Positions 1 through 5,245 of a stretch of DNA of 5,245 bases are shown one piece after another (position 1 is the first letter of the stretch; the number at the start of each line of letters is the position of its first letter). The notes beneath the pieces were generated by a model, which saw only the letters and a list, made by a program, of their open reading frames with translations, was not told where the DNA came from and ran no database searches. Position numbers and translations under genes: made by a program. Origin of the DNA: an uncultured Clostridia bacterium (lineage in GTDB: Bacteria > Bacillota > Clostridia > Peptostreptococcales > Anaerovoracaceae). Location of the stretch: contig CAMIWY010000121.1 in the NCBI GenBank assembly GCA_946402595.1, positions 1-5,245 on the forward strand. The letters are read 5' to 3'.

Positions 1-8
1 TTCAGCGA

Positions 9-34
9 GAGTCAGCGGGTACGTCCCCTGACTC
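9..34. repeat. Near-perfect hairpin, possibly a dispersed palindromic repeat
   Basis: GAGTCAG (9-15) is exactly complementary to CTGACTC (28-34). Inside it GGG (17-19) can pair with CCC (25-27) around a TACGT loop, leaving only C16 bulged, about 10 bp in all. No T-run follows, so it is not an intrinsic terminator by itself. It sits directly before a true terminator, in the 3' region of whatever lies upstream. GC-rich palindromes of this general look are scattered between genes in some Firmicutes, so a REP-like unit is possible. That is inference, because only one copy is visible here. Confidence 0.5.
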
Positions 35-38
35 ATAG

Positions 39-67
39 ACGACTGCTGAAATATGCAGTCGTTTTTT
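39..67 (+). terminator. Rho-independent terminator of the upstream transcript
   Basis: ACGACTGC (39-46) pairs perfectly with GCAGTCGT (55-62) around an 8-base loop, and a run of six T (62-67) follows at once. This is the standard intrinsic terminator layout for a + strand transcript entering from the left. It separates that transcript from the promoter of the next gene, so the DUF134 fusion gene probably begins a new transcription unit. Confidence 0.85.
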
Positions 68-80
68 ATTGCAGTGAATG

Positions 81-100
81 TTATTGACATATGTCAATAA
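81..100. promoter_or_regulatory. Perfect 20-bp palindrome, probable operator
   Basis: TTATTGACATATGTCAATAA is identical to its own reverse complement over all 20 bases. It fully contains the -35 hexamer TTGACA (84-89) of the promoter for the gene at 139. A dimeric regulator bound here would block RNA polymerase. The adjacent gene encodes a helix-turn-helix DUF134 protein, so autoregulation is the simplest idea, but no binding data can be inferred. An AT-rich palindrome in a promoter could arise by chance, though ten matched pairs with no mismatch make this unlikely. Confidence 0.7.
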
Positions 101-112
101 CGGTGCTATTTT
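84..112 (+). promoter_or_regulatory. Sigma-A-type promoter for the DUF134 fusion gene
   Basis: A consensus -35 box TTGACA (84-89) is followed by a 17-base spacer and the -10 box TATTTT (107-112). TGC directly before the -10 box gives an extended -10 element (104-106). Transcription would start near 119-120, leaving a leader of about 20 bases. That leader carries the ribosome binding site but is too short for a riboswitch. The -35 box lies inside the palindrome at 81-100, suggesting repression by occlusion. Confidence 0.75.
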
Positions 113-124
113 AAGCTCACAGAG

Positions 125-129
125 AGGAG
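125..129 (+). promoter_or_regulatory. Ribosome binding site AGGAG for the gene at 139
   Basis: AGGAG lies 9 bases before the ATG at 139, within a purine-rich stretch. It supports that start, which also gives the MARP N-terminus typical of DUF134 proteins. Confidence 0.85.
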
Positions 130-138
130 AACACACTC

Positions 139-873
139 ATGGCAAGACCGGTAAGGTGCAGAAGAATCAGTGCTCAGCCTGTATACAGGAGTTTTATTCC
201 TGAAGATACAGTGGCAGATGAGACAGTCCGTATGAGCGTAGACGAGTTTGAGACCATCAGACTGATAGACTACGAGGGACTGGATCAGAAGGCCTGTGCG
301 GAACAGATGGGAATAGCCAGGACGACAGTAACGGCTATCTATGAAAGCGCCAGACACAAGGCAGCGGAAGCGTTTATTGAAGGCAAGAGGCTACTTATAA
401 CCGGCGGCCGATGTGAATATGTTCATGCAGATGCTCCGAAAGGACTTATTTCGAAGGGAAGTGCAGATATGAGAATAGCAGTGGCATATGATAGCGGTGA
501 GATCTTCCAGCATTTTGGCAGGACTGAGAAATTCAAGCTGTATGATGTCGAAGATGGAGTCATAAAAAACACACAGATCGTAGATACAAATGGCAGCGGT
601 CACGGAGCTCTGGCAGGATTCCTGAAGGCGGCAGAGGCTGATGCTCTTATTTGCGGAGGTATTGGCAGAGGAGCGCAGGAGGCGCTTGCAGAAGAGGGTA
701 TAAGTCTGTACGGTGGTGTACAGGGTTCTGCTGACAAAGCAGCTGAAGCTTTTGTATCTGGGAATCTGAGCTATGATCCGCAGGTGCAATGTGACCATCA
801 CGGTCATGAGCATCATCATGGAGAGGATTGCGGCCACCATAATTGTGGAGAACATAAGTGCTCAGGAAATTGA
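139..873 (+). CDS. DUF134 helix-turn-helix / NifX-type iron-molybdenum cofactor domain fusion with His/Cys-rich tail
   Basis: This 244-residue protein has three parts. Residues 1-92 match the DUF134 family: MARP start, paired basic and Cys residues, the DEFETIRL segment at 35-42, and a helix-turn-helix at about 49-73 (AEQMGIARTTV). Residues 111-212 match the dinitrogenase iron-molybdenum cofactor (NifX/NifB C-terminal) fold, starting MRIAVAYDSGEIFQHFG and including CGGIGRGA. Residues 216-244 are a probable metal-binding tail with nine His and four Cys (C218, C231, C236, C241). No signal peptide or membrane segment is seen, so it is cytosolic. NifX-type domains bind iron-sulfur or iron-molybdenum clusters in characterised relatives. 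With a DNA-binding domain attached, a metal- or cluster-responsive regulator is the likely role, but this is inference. No nitrogenase, NifB or Mrp-type genes are seen nearby, so a link to nitrogen fixation should not be assumed. A perfect palindrome in its own promoter suggests autoregulation. It appears complete. Confidence 0.9.
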   Translation: MARPVRCRRISAQPVYRSFIPEDTVADETVRMSVDEFETIRLIDYEGLDQKACAEQMGIARTTVTAIYESARHKAAEAFIEGKRLLITGGRCEYVHADAPKGLISKGSADMRIAVAYDSGEIFQHFGRTEKFKLYDVEDGVIKNTQIVDTNGSGHGALAGFLKAAEADALICGGIGRGAQEALAEEGISLYGGVQGSADKAAEAFVSGNLSYDPQVQCDHHGHEHHHGEDCGHHNCGEHKCSGN

Positions 874-879
874 TATAAT
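871..879 (+). promoter_or_regulatory. Possible extended -10 promoter for the three-gene unit
   Basis: TGATATAAT matches the extended -10 consensus TGnTATAAT exactly and begins on the TGA stop codon of the DUF134 fusion gene. No good -35 box lies 16-18 bases upstream, but extended -10 promoters can work without one. Transcription would start near 886, giving a leader of about 36 bases before the ATG at 922. There is no terminator between 873 and 922, so read-through from the upstream promoter is also possible. Confidence 0.45.
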
Positions 880-921
880 TTACTAGGCAAAAGGTAAATT
901 AGTGACGGCTGCTGGGATAGG

Positions 922-2244
922 ATGGATGTAAAAGACTACAGACTGCGGAATGATAACGGAAATATCGTCTTCGAAGGGTATACCGGAACAGACGAAAGAT
1001 TTCGCATGCCTGACGGAGTAACTGAGATCGCAGAAAGAGCTTTTGCAGGCAACAAGTGTCTGAAACACATAGATCTAGGAGACGTTGTAACTGTAGGTGG
1101 ATTTGCCTTTCAGGAATGCTCAAATCTTGAAACCGTTGTTATGGATCATGTCAGGATTATTGGTCCGGGAGCTTTTGAATTCTGCCGCTCGCTGCGCAGT
1201 ATCAGTATAGACGGTTTAACAAGCATCGGTGACTATGCATTTCGCCATTGCAGACAGCTTAACATGCAGGAAATACCGCGCTCGCTCGTTTCATTAGGAG
1301 TGGGCGTTTTTTCGCATACAGCGATAAGAACTGTCTGTCTGGACTGGCTTAAGGAGATACCGGCGGCACTTTTTAGCGGCAGCTCAGATCTTACGTATGC
1401 AGAGCTCAGCGGTGCTCGCGTGATAGGTAAAGGGGCTTTCGAAGAGTGCGGATCGCTTGCTACTGTCAGATTCAGTGCGGCGGAGATCATCAGAAGCAGA
1501 GCATTTTATAAATGCCGCTCGTTTGAGGTCTCGGCACTGCCTGATACACTGCATGCAATCGGAGATGAAGCTTTTGAAAAAACAAGAGCAGGACTAATAG
1601 TGCCAGGCAATGTCAGGAGTTTCGGCAGAAACTGCTTCGGCCCCGCAGTCAGCATGAAAAGCATAAGTATATATAGATCATCGCTGTACGATTTCAGGAA
1701 CTACTTCATAGAAGAAAAGCATGATGATGAGGGAGAGGATGAGCACTTTTACATGTGGGAGAGCTCGTTGGACATTGCGGTTCTGGATGATAAGACTGAT
1801 GCGCTGACAGGATATTTGCCGCTGTTTACAGATATTGACCGCGGGATGAAGGCGAAACTGATGAGTGCATTCAGACCCGACAATTCCTTTGATTATCAGT
1901 TCATAGACACAGAATTATTTGACGGTCTCGGGTGGAACCGGCGATGTATGGACAGTGTTGCTTTTAAACGGCTAAAGTATCCATATGAGCTGAGCGAGAC
2001 TGCTCGAATAAAGTACTCGAATTATCTCAAAAACCATTCAAAGCGCATTGCAAAGTCAGCTGTACGGGATAATGATTCAAAAGTACTGGCATTCTTATTC
2101 GATAACGATCTCATAGATCAGAAGATGGGCCGCGATATACTCGATTATTCCATATCGGTGGCTTCACATGACTGCACTGCCTTCTTGCTGGAACGCACTT
2201 CAGCAATACAGGAGACCGCAAATTTTTTACCGGGTGAATTATGA
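922..2244 (+). CDS. BspA-type leucine-rich repeat protein with ankyrin-like C-terminus
   Basis: This 440-residue protein carries about ten tandem LRR_5 (BspA-like) repeats at residues 35-254. Each is 20-23 residues long with the pattern xIGxxAFxxCxxLxxIxI; clear units start near 35, 57, 79, 101, 167 and 189. Residues 264-276 are acidic (EEKHDDEGEDEH). Residues 280-370 match no family I recognise. Residues 372-426 resemble two ankyrin-type helical hairpins (AKSAVRDNDSKVLAFLF, then a similar unit to FLLER). There is no signal peptide, transmembrane segment or cell-wall sorting signal, unlike surface BspA proteins, so it should be cytosolic. Such repeats usually bind proteins. The next gene overlaps by 4 bases, so an adaptor or substrate-recognition role for the VWA/ATPase pair is inferred. 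ATG 922 is the first in-frame start after a stop at 895; its ribosome binding site is poor (GGGATAGG directly abutting the ATG). Confidence 0.85.
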   Translation: MDVKDYRLRNDNGNIVFEGYTGTDERFRMPDGVTEIAERAFAGNKCLKHIDLGDVVTVGGFAFQECSNLETVVMDHVRIIGPGAFEFCRSLRSISIDGLTSIGDYAFRHCRQLNMQEIPRSLVSLGVGVFSHTAIRTVCLDWLKEIPAALFSGSSDLTYAELSGARVIGKGAFEECGSLATVRFSAAEIIRSRAFYKCRSFEVSALPDTLHAIGDEAFEKTRAGLIVPGNVRSFGRNCFGPAVSMKSISIYRSSLYDFRNYFIEEKHDDEGEDEHFYMWESSLDIAVLDDKTDALTGYLPLFTDIDRGMKAKLMSAFRPDNSFDYQFIDTELFDGLGWNRRCMDSVAFKRLKYPYELSETARIKYSNYLKNHSKRIAKSAVRDNDSKVLAFLFDNDLIDQKMGRDILDYSISVASHDCTAFLLERTSAIQETANFLPGEL

Positions 2245-3647
2245 CGGACATGGAAGAAACCAACAGTATTATCAATAAAGCAGCTCATGAAGTGCTGATG
2301 CTGGCCAGGAATGAACTCATGGTCAACCTGAGATTTCTTGACACTGCTCTGAGCAAACTGCAGCTGGTTCCATCAGATGGCATGACCCTTGCGACAGACG
2401 GCAGCCATCTTATATACGGGCCGCGGCACATTCTCAGGATGTTTAAGGTTGAGCAGGAGAAGCCTGCGCATGACTACCTTCATGTTTTGCTGCATTGCAT
2501 ATACAGTCATATGTTTGTCGGTGCTGACATAGACAGGAGCCTGTGGGACATTGCCTGTGATATAGCGGCAGAGAGCACTATAAATGATCTCGGACTTAGA
2601 ATCACGGGATCTGAGAGAAAGGCTGCCCAGACAGCTGAGGTTAAGATCCTGCGGGAGCATATTGGAATGCTTACTGCAGAGAAGATCTATCACTATTATC
2701 GGGAAAATGGTATACAGGAGAATGAGCTCAGCAGACTGAGAGCTCTCTTTGCGGCAGACGACCACGCATGCTGGTATAAAGGCACAGGGGCGAAGCATAG
2801 TGACCGCGGCGATAACAGCCAAAGAAATGACACGGAACCGGCCAAAGACATTATAAAAGATGCTGATGTTGATGATGCGGGATCTTTCGATATGCCGCAG
2901 GCGGCATCGGAAACCGAGCAGGAATGGAAGGATATAGCTGAAAAAGTACAGGAGGCCCTTGAGACGTACTTCAGGGGACAGGGAGACACTGCAGATGTCC
3001 TGATACAGAATCTTAGGGAAGTGAACCGCGAGAAGTATGATTACACGGATTTTCTCAGAAAATTCGCTGTCATCGGAGAGAATCCGGAAGTAAATGATGA
3101 GGAATTTGATTATATCCTTTACACATACGGTCTTCAGCTGTATGAAAACATGCCGCTTGTGGAGCCGCTGGAGTATAAGGAGGTCAAACGCGTCAGAGAA
3201 TTCGTGATAGCTATAGATACATCCGGAAGCACTTCGGGAGAGCTCGTGCAGTTATTCCTGCAGAAAACATATAATATACTCAAAGCAAGTGAAAGCTATT
3301 TCTCTCATGTAAACATACATATAATACAATGTGATGCAGTCATTCAGGAGCATGTCAGGATCACTTCAGAAGAAGAGTTTGACAGCTACATCAGGACCAT
3401 GAGTATACATGGCCTCGGAGGCACCGACTTCAGACCGGTGTTCAGTTTTGTGGATGAGTTGGTGGCGGTCGGTGAATTTACTGATCTTAAGGGGCTTATC
3501 TATTTTACCGATGGGTATGGCACATTCCCGGCCCGGAAACCTGCTTATACAACAGCATTCGTATTTCTGGATAATGAATATAACAATCCACACGTTCCAC
3601 CATGGGCTATAAGACTGGTGCTGGAAAAAGAAGATATAAGGAGATAA
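2241..3647 (+). CDS. DUF2201-type protein: degenerate metallopeptidase-like domain plus VWA domain
   Basis: This 468-residue protein has an N-terminal metallopeptidase-like domain at about 20-120, with ATDG at 51-54, the histidine cluster H81-x3-H85-x4-H90, and LWDIACD at 101-107. This matches DUF2201_N, except that V82 occupies the position of the HExxH glutamate. A variable, charged linker spans about 180-225. The C-terminal VWA-like domain (about 318-468) has an apparently complete MIDAS: D326-T-S328-G-S330, T395 in GGTDF, and D424 in FTDGYG. VWA domains of this kind bind a divalent metal and protein partners, and commonly serve MoxR-type ATPases, one of which is encoded next. No secretion signal is seen. 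The start overlaps the preceding stop as ATGA, implying translational coupling; GGGTGA at 2232-2237 is a weak ribosome binding site, and M4 (2250) is an alternative start. Proteolytic activity should not be assumed. Confidence 0.88.
   Translation: MTDMEETNSIINKAAHEVLMLARNELMVNLRFLDTALSKLQLVPSDGMTLATDGSHLIYGPRHILRMFKVEQEKPAHDYLHVLLHCIYSHMFVGADIDRSLWDIACDIAAESTINDLGLRITGSERKAAQTAEVKILREHIGMLTAEKIYHYYRENGIQENELSRLRALFAADDHACWYKGTGAKHSDRGDNSQRNDTEPAKDIIKDADVDDAGSFDMPQAASETEQEWKDIAEKVQEALETYFRGQGDTADVLIQNLREVNREKYDYTDFLRKFAVIGENPEVNDEEFDYILYTYGLQLYENMPLVEPLEYKEVKRVREFVIAIDTSGSTSGELVQLFLQKTYNILKASESYFSHVNIHIIQCDAVIQEHVRITSEEEFDSYIRTMSIHGLGGTDFRPVFSFVDELVAVGEFTDLKGLIYFTDGYGTFPARKPAYTTAFVFLDNEYNNPHVPPWAIRLVLEKEDIRR
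3638..3643 (+). promoter_or_regulatory. Ribosome binding site AAGGAG supporting the GTG start at 3652
   Basis: AAGGAG lies 8 bases before GTG 3652 and within the last codons of the preceding gene. Its strength and spacing decide in favour of this non-ATG start, which also yields a natural helical N-terminus (MNIRDAKEEIKNAI). Confidence 0.88.
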
Positions 3648-3651
3648 AACC

Positions 3652-5163
3652 GTGAATATCAGGGATGCCAAAGAAGAAATAAAAAATGCTATCATCGCAT
3701 ATTTCACAAAGGATGAATACGGAGAATATCAGATCGCAGTTGAAGATCAGCGGCCTGTATTTCTCATGGGCCCTCCGGGAATAGGCAAGACTGCGATAAT
3801 GCAGCAGATCGCATCTGAACTCGGCATAGGGCTGATATCATATTCGATGACACACCACACCAGACAATCTGCGCTGGGGCTTCCTTACATACAGAAGAAA
3901 AACTACGGTGGTGTTGAATACAGCGTCTCTGAATATACAATGTCTGAGATTATAGCTTCAGTTTACGACATGATGGAGGAAACGGGTCTGCGTGAAGGCA
4001 TACTTTTCCTTGATGAGATAAACTGCGTGTCAGAGACACTCGCCCCGTCGATGCTGCAGTTCCTGCAGTACAAAACTTTCGGCAGACATCGCGTGCCGGA
4101 CGGGTGGATCGTGGTCACCGCAGGAAATCCGCCGGAATACAATAACTCGGTCCGTGAATTTGATACAGTCACATGGGACAGGCTGAAGCGCATAGACATA
4201 GAGCCTGATTACAGTACATGGAAGGAATACGCCTTAGACAGAGGCGTGCATCCTTCGGTATCAACCTATCTTGATATAAAGAGCAGCGACTTCTACAAAG
4301 TGGAAACAACGGTAGAGGGCAAAACCATCGTTACTGCCAGAGCGTGGCTGAATCTTTCTGACATGATCAGATTATATGAGCAGAACGGGATCGAAGTCCG
4401 CGAGAAGATGATAAGCCAGTACCTTCAGGATAAGAAGGTATCAAAATCCTTCACTAATTATTATGAGCTTTTTAACAAATACAAGTCAGACTATCAGGTA
4501 GATCATATACTGAGCGGAAAAAACAGCGGCTCGGTCATAGAGCGTGTCAGAAGCGCAAAGTATGACGAAAGGCTGTCTCTTCTCGGTCTGATTCTCGATA
4601 AAGTCGGCTCTGATCTCAGAAATATCTACTATGAAGAACAGATATTAAATGAAATGCTGGAGTCATTCAAAGGTATTAAATCTAAAATTGAGGAATCAGA
4701 AGTTTCCGTATCGCACCTGATGGTTGATGTGATTTCTGCAAAACAAAGGGAGCTTGAGAACGGGAAAAGGGCTAATTCTATTTCAGATGACAGACGCAGG
4801 ATCCTCCATGGCACGGTGAATGCTATGGAATCAGCCGTGACAGCTCTGGCGCAGGCGGGCGATCCGGATGGAACGCAGGGGTTTGAGATAATAAGGCAAA
4901 GCTATAATGCCCGGAGAAAGGACTATATTGAGCGTGTAAATGAGACAGACTCAAAGCTTGATAATATGTTCTGTTTTGCAGAAGAAGCTTTCGAGGGCGG
5001 ACAGGAGATGCTGATAATAGTAACTGAACTGACCAGAGGGTTTTATACGGCACATTATATCAGCAGACACGGCTGCAGAAAATATTTCGAACACAACAAG
5101 GAACTGCTGTTCTACGAAAGGCAGAATGAAATCATCAGGATAGTAGAGAATCTGGATATTTGA
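3652..5163 (+). CDS. MoxR-like AAA+ ATPase with long helical C-terminal extension
   Basis: This 503-residue cytosolic ATPase has Walker A GPPGIGKT at 40-47 (K46, T47), Walker B LFLDEIN at 118-124 (D121, E122), and sensor 1 at N159 in TAGNPPEYN. Candidate arginine-finger residues lie in WDRLKRID (R177, R180), and a sensor-2-like arginine is R230 in TARAW. The motif THHTRQSALGLPYI after the first helices seems characteristic of a clostridial group paired with DUF2201/VWA proteins; this is from memory of the family. The core ends near residue 245. The remaining 250 or so residues are mostly helical and charged, with possible coiled coil at about 325-375, and match no domain I recognise. MoxR ATPases use ATP to remodel proteins or insert cofactors, usually with a VWA partner. 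The gene begins 4 bases after the VWA gene stop, so the two are surely co-transcribed. GTG is the start codon. Confidence 0.92.
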   Translation: MNIRDAKEEIKNAIIAYFTKDEYGEYQIAVEDQRPVFLMGPPGIGKTAIMQQIASELGIGLISYSMTHHTRQSALGLPYIQKKNYGGVEYSVSEYTMSEIIASVYDMMEETGLREGILFLDEINCVSETLAPSMLQFLQYKTFGRHRVPDGWIVVTAGNPPEYNNSVREFDTVTWDRLKRIDIEPDYSTWKEYALDRGVHPSVSTYLDIKSSDFYKVETTVEGKTIVTARAWLNLSDMIRLYEQNGIEVREKMISQYLQDKKVSKSFTNYYELFNKYKSDYQVDHILSGKNSGSVIERVRSAKYDERLSLLGLILDKVGSDLRNIYYEEQILNEMLESFKGIKSKIEESEVSVSHLMVDVISAKQRELENGKRANSISDDRRRILHGTVNAMESAVTALAQAGDPDGTQGFEIIRQSYNARRKDYIERVNETDSKLDNMFCFAEEAFEGGQEMLIIVTELTRGFYTAHYISRHGCRKYFEHNKELLFYERQNEIIRIVENLDI

Positions 5164-5169
5164 ATATCC
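5154..5169. repeat. Small palindrome across the ATPase stop codon
   Basis: GGATATT (5154-5160) and AATATCC (5163-5169) are perfect inverted repeats spanning the TGA at 5161-5163. The separation is only 2 bases, so a real hairpin would open to a 4-base loop and 6 pairs. There is no T-run, so it is not an intrinsic terminator. It could slow 3' exonuclease or be chance. Confidence 0.35.
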
Positions 5170-5180
5170 TATTACCTATT

Positions 5181-5200
5181 GGGTACAACTCCGGGTACAA
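5181..5200. repeat. Direct repeat of GGGTACAA after the operon
   Basis: GGGTACAA occurs at 5181-5188 and again at 5193-5200, 12 bases start to start, just over one helical turn. A third copy of the GTACAA core is inverted at 5238-5243. Clustered short repeats of this type can be protein-binding sites, such as integrase arm sites, but no integrase is visible in the window. Confidence 0.45.
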
Positions 5201-5243
5201 ACGTGGACGGCGCTTTTCCTCCTTGGAATTTCAACGTTTGTAC
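5195..5243. repeat. 10-bp inverted repeat at the right end
   Basis: GTACAAACGT (5195-5204) is exactly complementary to ACGTTTGTAC (5234-5243), enclosing 29 bases. No T-run is visible before the window ends, so a terminator cannot be confirmed. The enclosed stretch carries CCTCCTT (5218-5224), which reads AAGGAGG on the minus strand, but no start codon follows it at a suitable distance. Confidence 0.5.
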
Positions 5244-5245
5244 GA

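Noticed and set aside
391..855. 154-residue open frame on the minus strand opposite the DUF134 fusion gene
   Set aside because: It lies wholly antisense to a gene with clear family matches. Its product is a Cys/Ser/Ile/Met-rich shadow translation, and it resembles no known protein.
139..873. Assigning the first gene to nitrogen fixation (nifX or nifB)
   Set aside because: The cofactor-type domain is shared by many non-nitrogenase proteins. It is fused to a DUF134 domain here, and no nif genes are nearby.
2373..2989. Two minus-strand open frames opposite the VWA gene
   Set aside because: Both are antisense to a well-supported gene, have shadow-like composition and overlap each other.
3409..3612. 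67-residue + strand open frame inside the VWA gene
   Set aside because: It overlaps the conserved VWA motifs GGTDF and TDGYG in another frame, so the main frame is clearly the coding one.
2241..3647. Calling the VWA protein an active metalloprotease
   Set aside because: The HExxH glutamate is missing in both possible alignments, so catalytic activity is not supported.
5154..5169. Palindrome after the ATPase as the operon terminator
   Set aside because: The loop would be too tight, the stem is AT-rich and no T-run follows.
5205..5224. Minus-strand gene start suggested by AAGGAGG on the complement of 5218-5224
   Set aside because: No ATG, GTG or TTG falls 5-12 bases beyond it, and the following minus-strand sequence runs into the ATPase gene without a credible frame.

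Overview
The window looks like chromosomal DNA from a low- to mid-GC member of the Clostridia, most likely Lachnospiraceae-like. This is inferred from sigma-A-type promoter boxes, strong AGGAG-type ribosome binding sites, heavy use of AGA/ATA codons and the protein families present. All four convincing genes are on the + strand, appear intact, and fill positions 139-5163. I see no tRNA, rRNA, CRISPR array, transposase or integrase gene.

Positions 1-138 hold an unexplained hairpin (9-34), an intrinsic terminator that probably ends an upstream transcript (39-67), and a compact promoter whose -35 box lies inside a perfect 20-bp palindrome (81-100). This promoter drives the first gene (139-873), a fusion of a DUF134 helix-turn-helix domain, a NifX/NifB-type dinitrogenase iron-molybdenum cofactor domain and a His/Cys-rich tail. 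It is probably a metal- or cluster-sensing regulator that may control its own promoter.

The next three genes look like one functional unit: a cytosolic protein of BspA-type leucine-rich repeats with an ankyrin-like tail (922-2244); a DUF2201-type protein joining a metallopeptidase-like N-terminus to a von Willebrand A (VWA) domain with an intact MIDAS (2241-3647); and a MoxR-like AAA+ ATPase with a long helical C-terminal extension (3652-5163). The first two overlap by ATGA, and the third follows after 4 bases with its own strong ribosome binding site. MoxR ATPases commonly work with VWA proteins as chaperone or remodelling pairs. The repeat protein is a natural candidate for the recognition or adaptor part. 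No substrate or phenotype can be read from the sequence.

Two points stand out. The metallopeptidase-like domain keeps an H-x3-H-x4-H spacing but has valine where an HExxH enzyme has its catalytic glutamate, so it may bind metal without cutting. The 82 bases after the ATPase contain direct and inverted copies of GTACAA, which could be a structured 3' end or protein-binding sites at the edge of another element.
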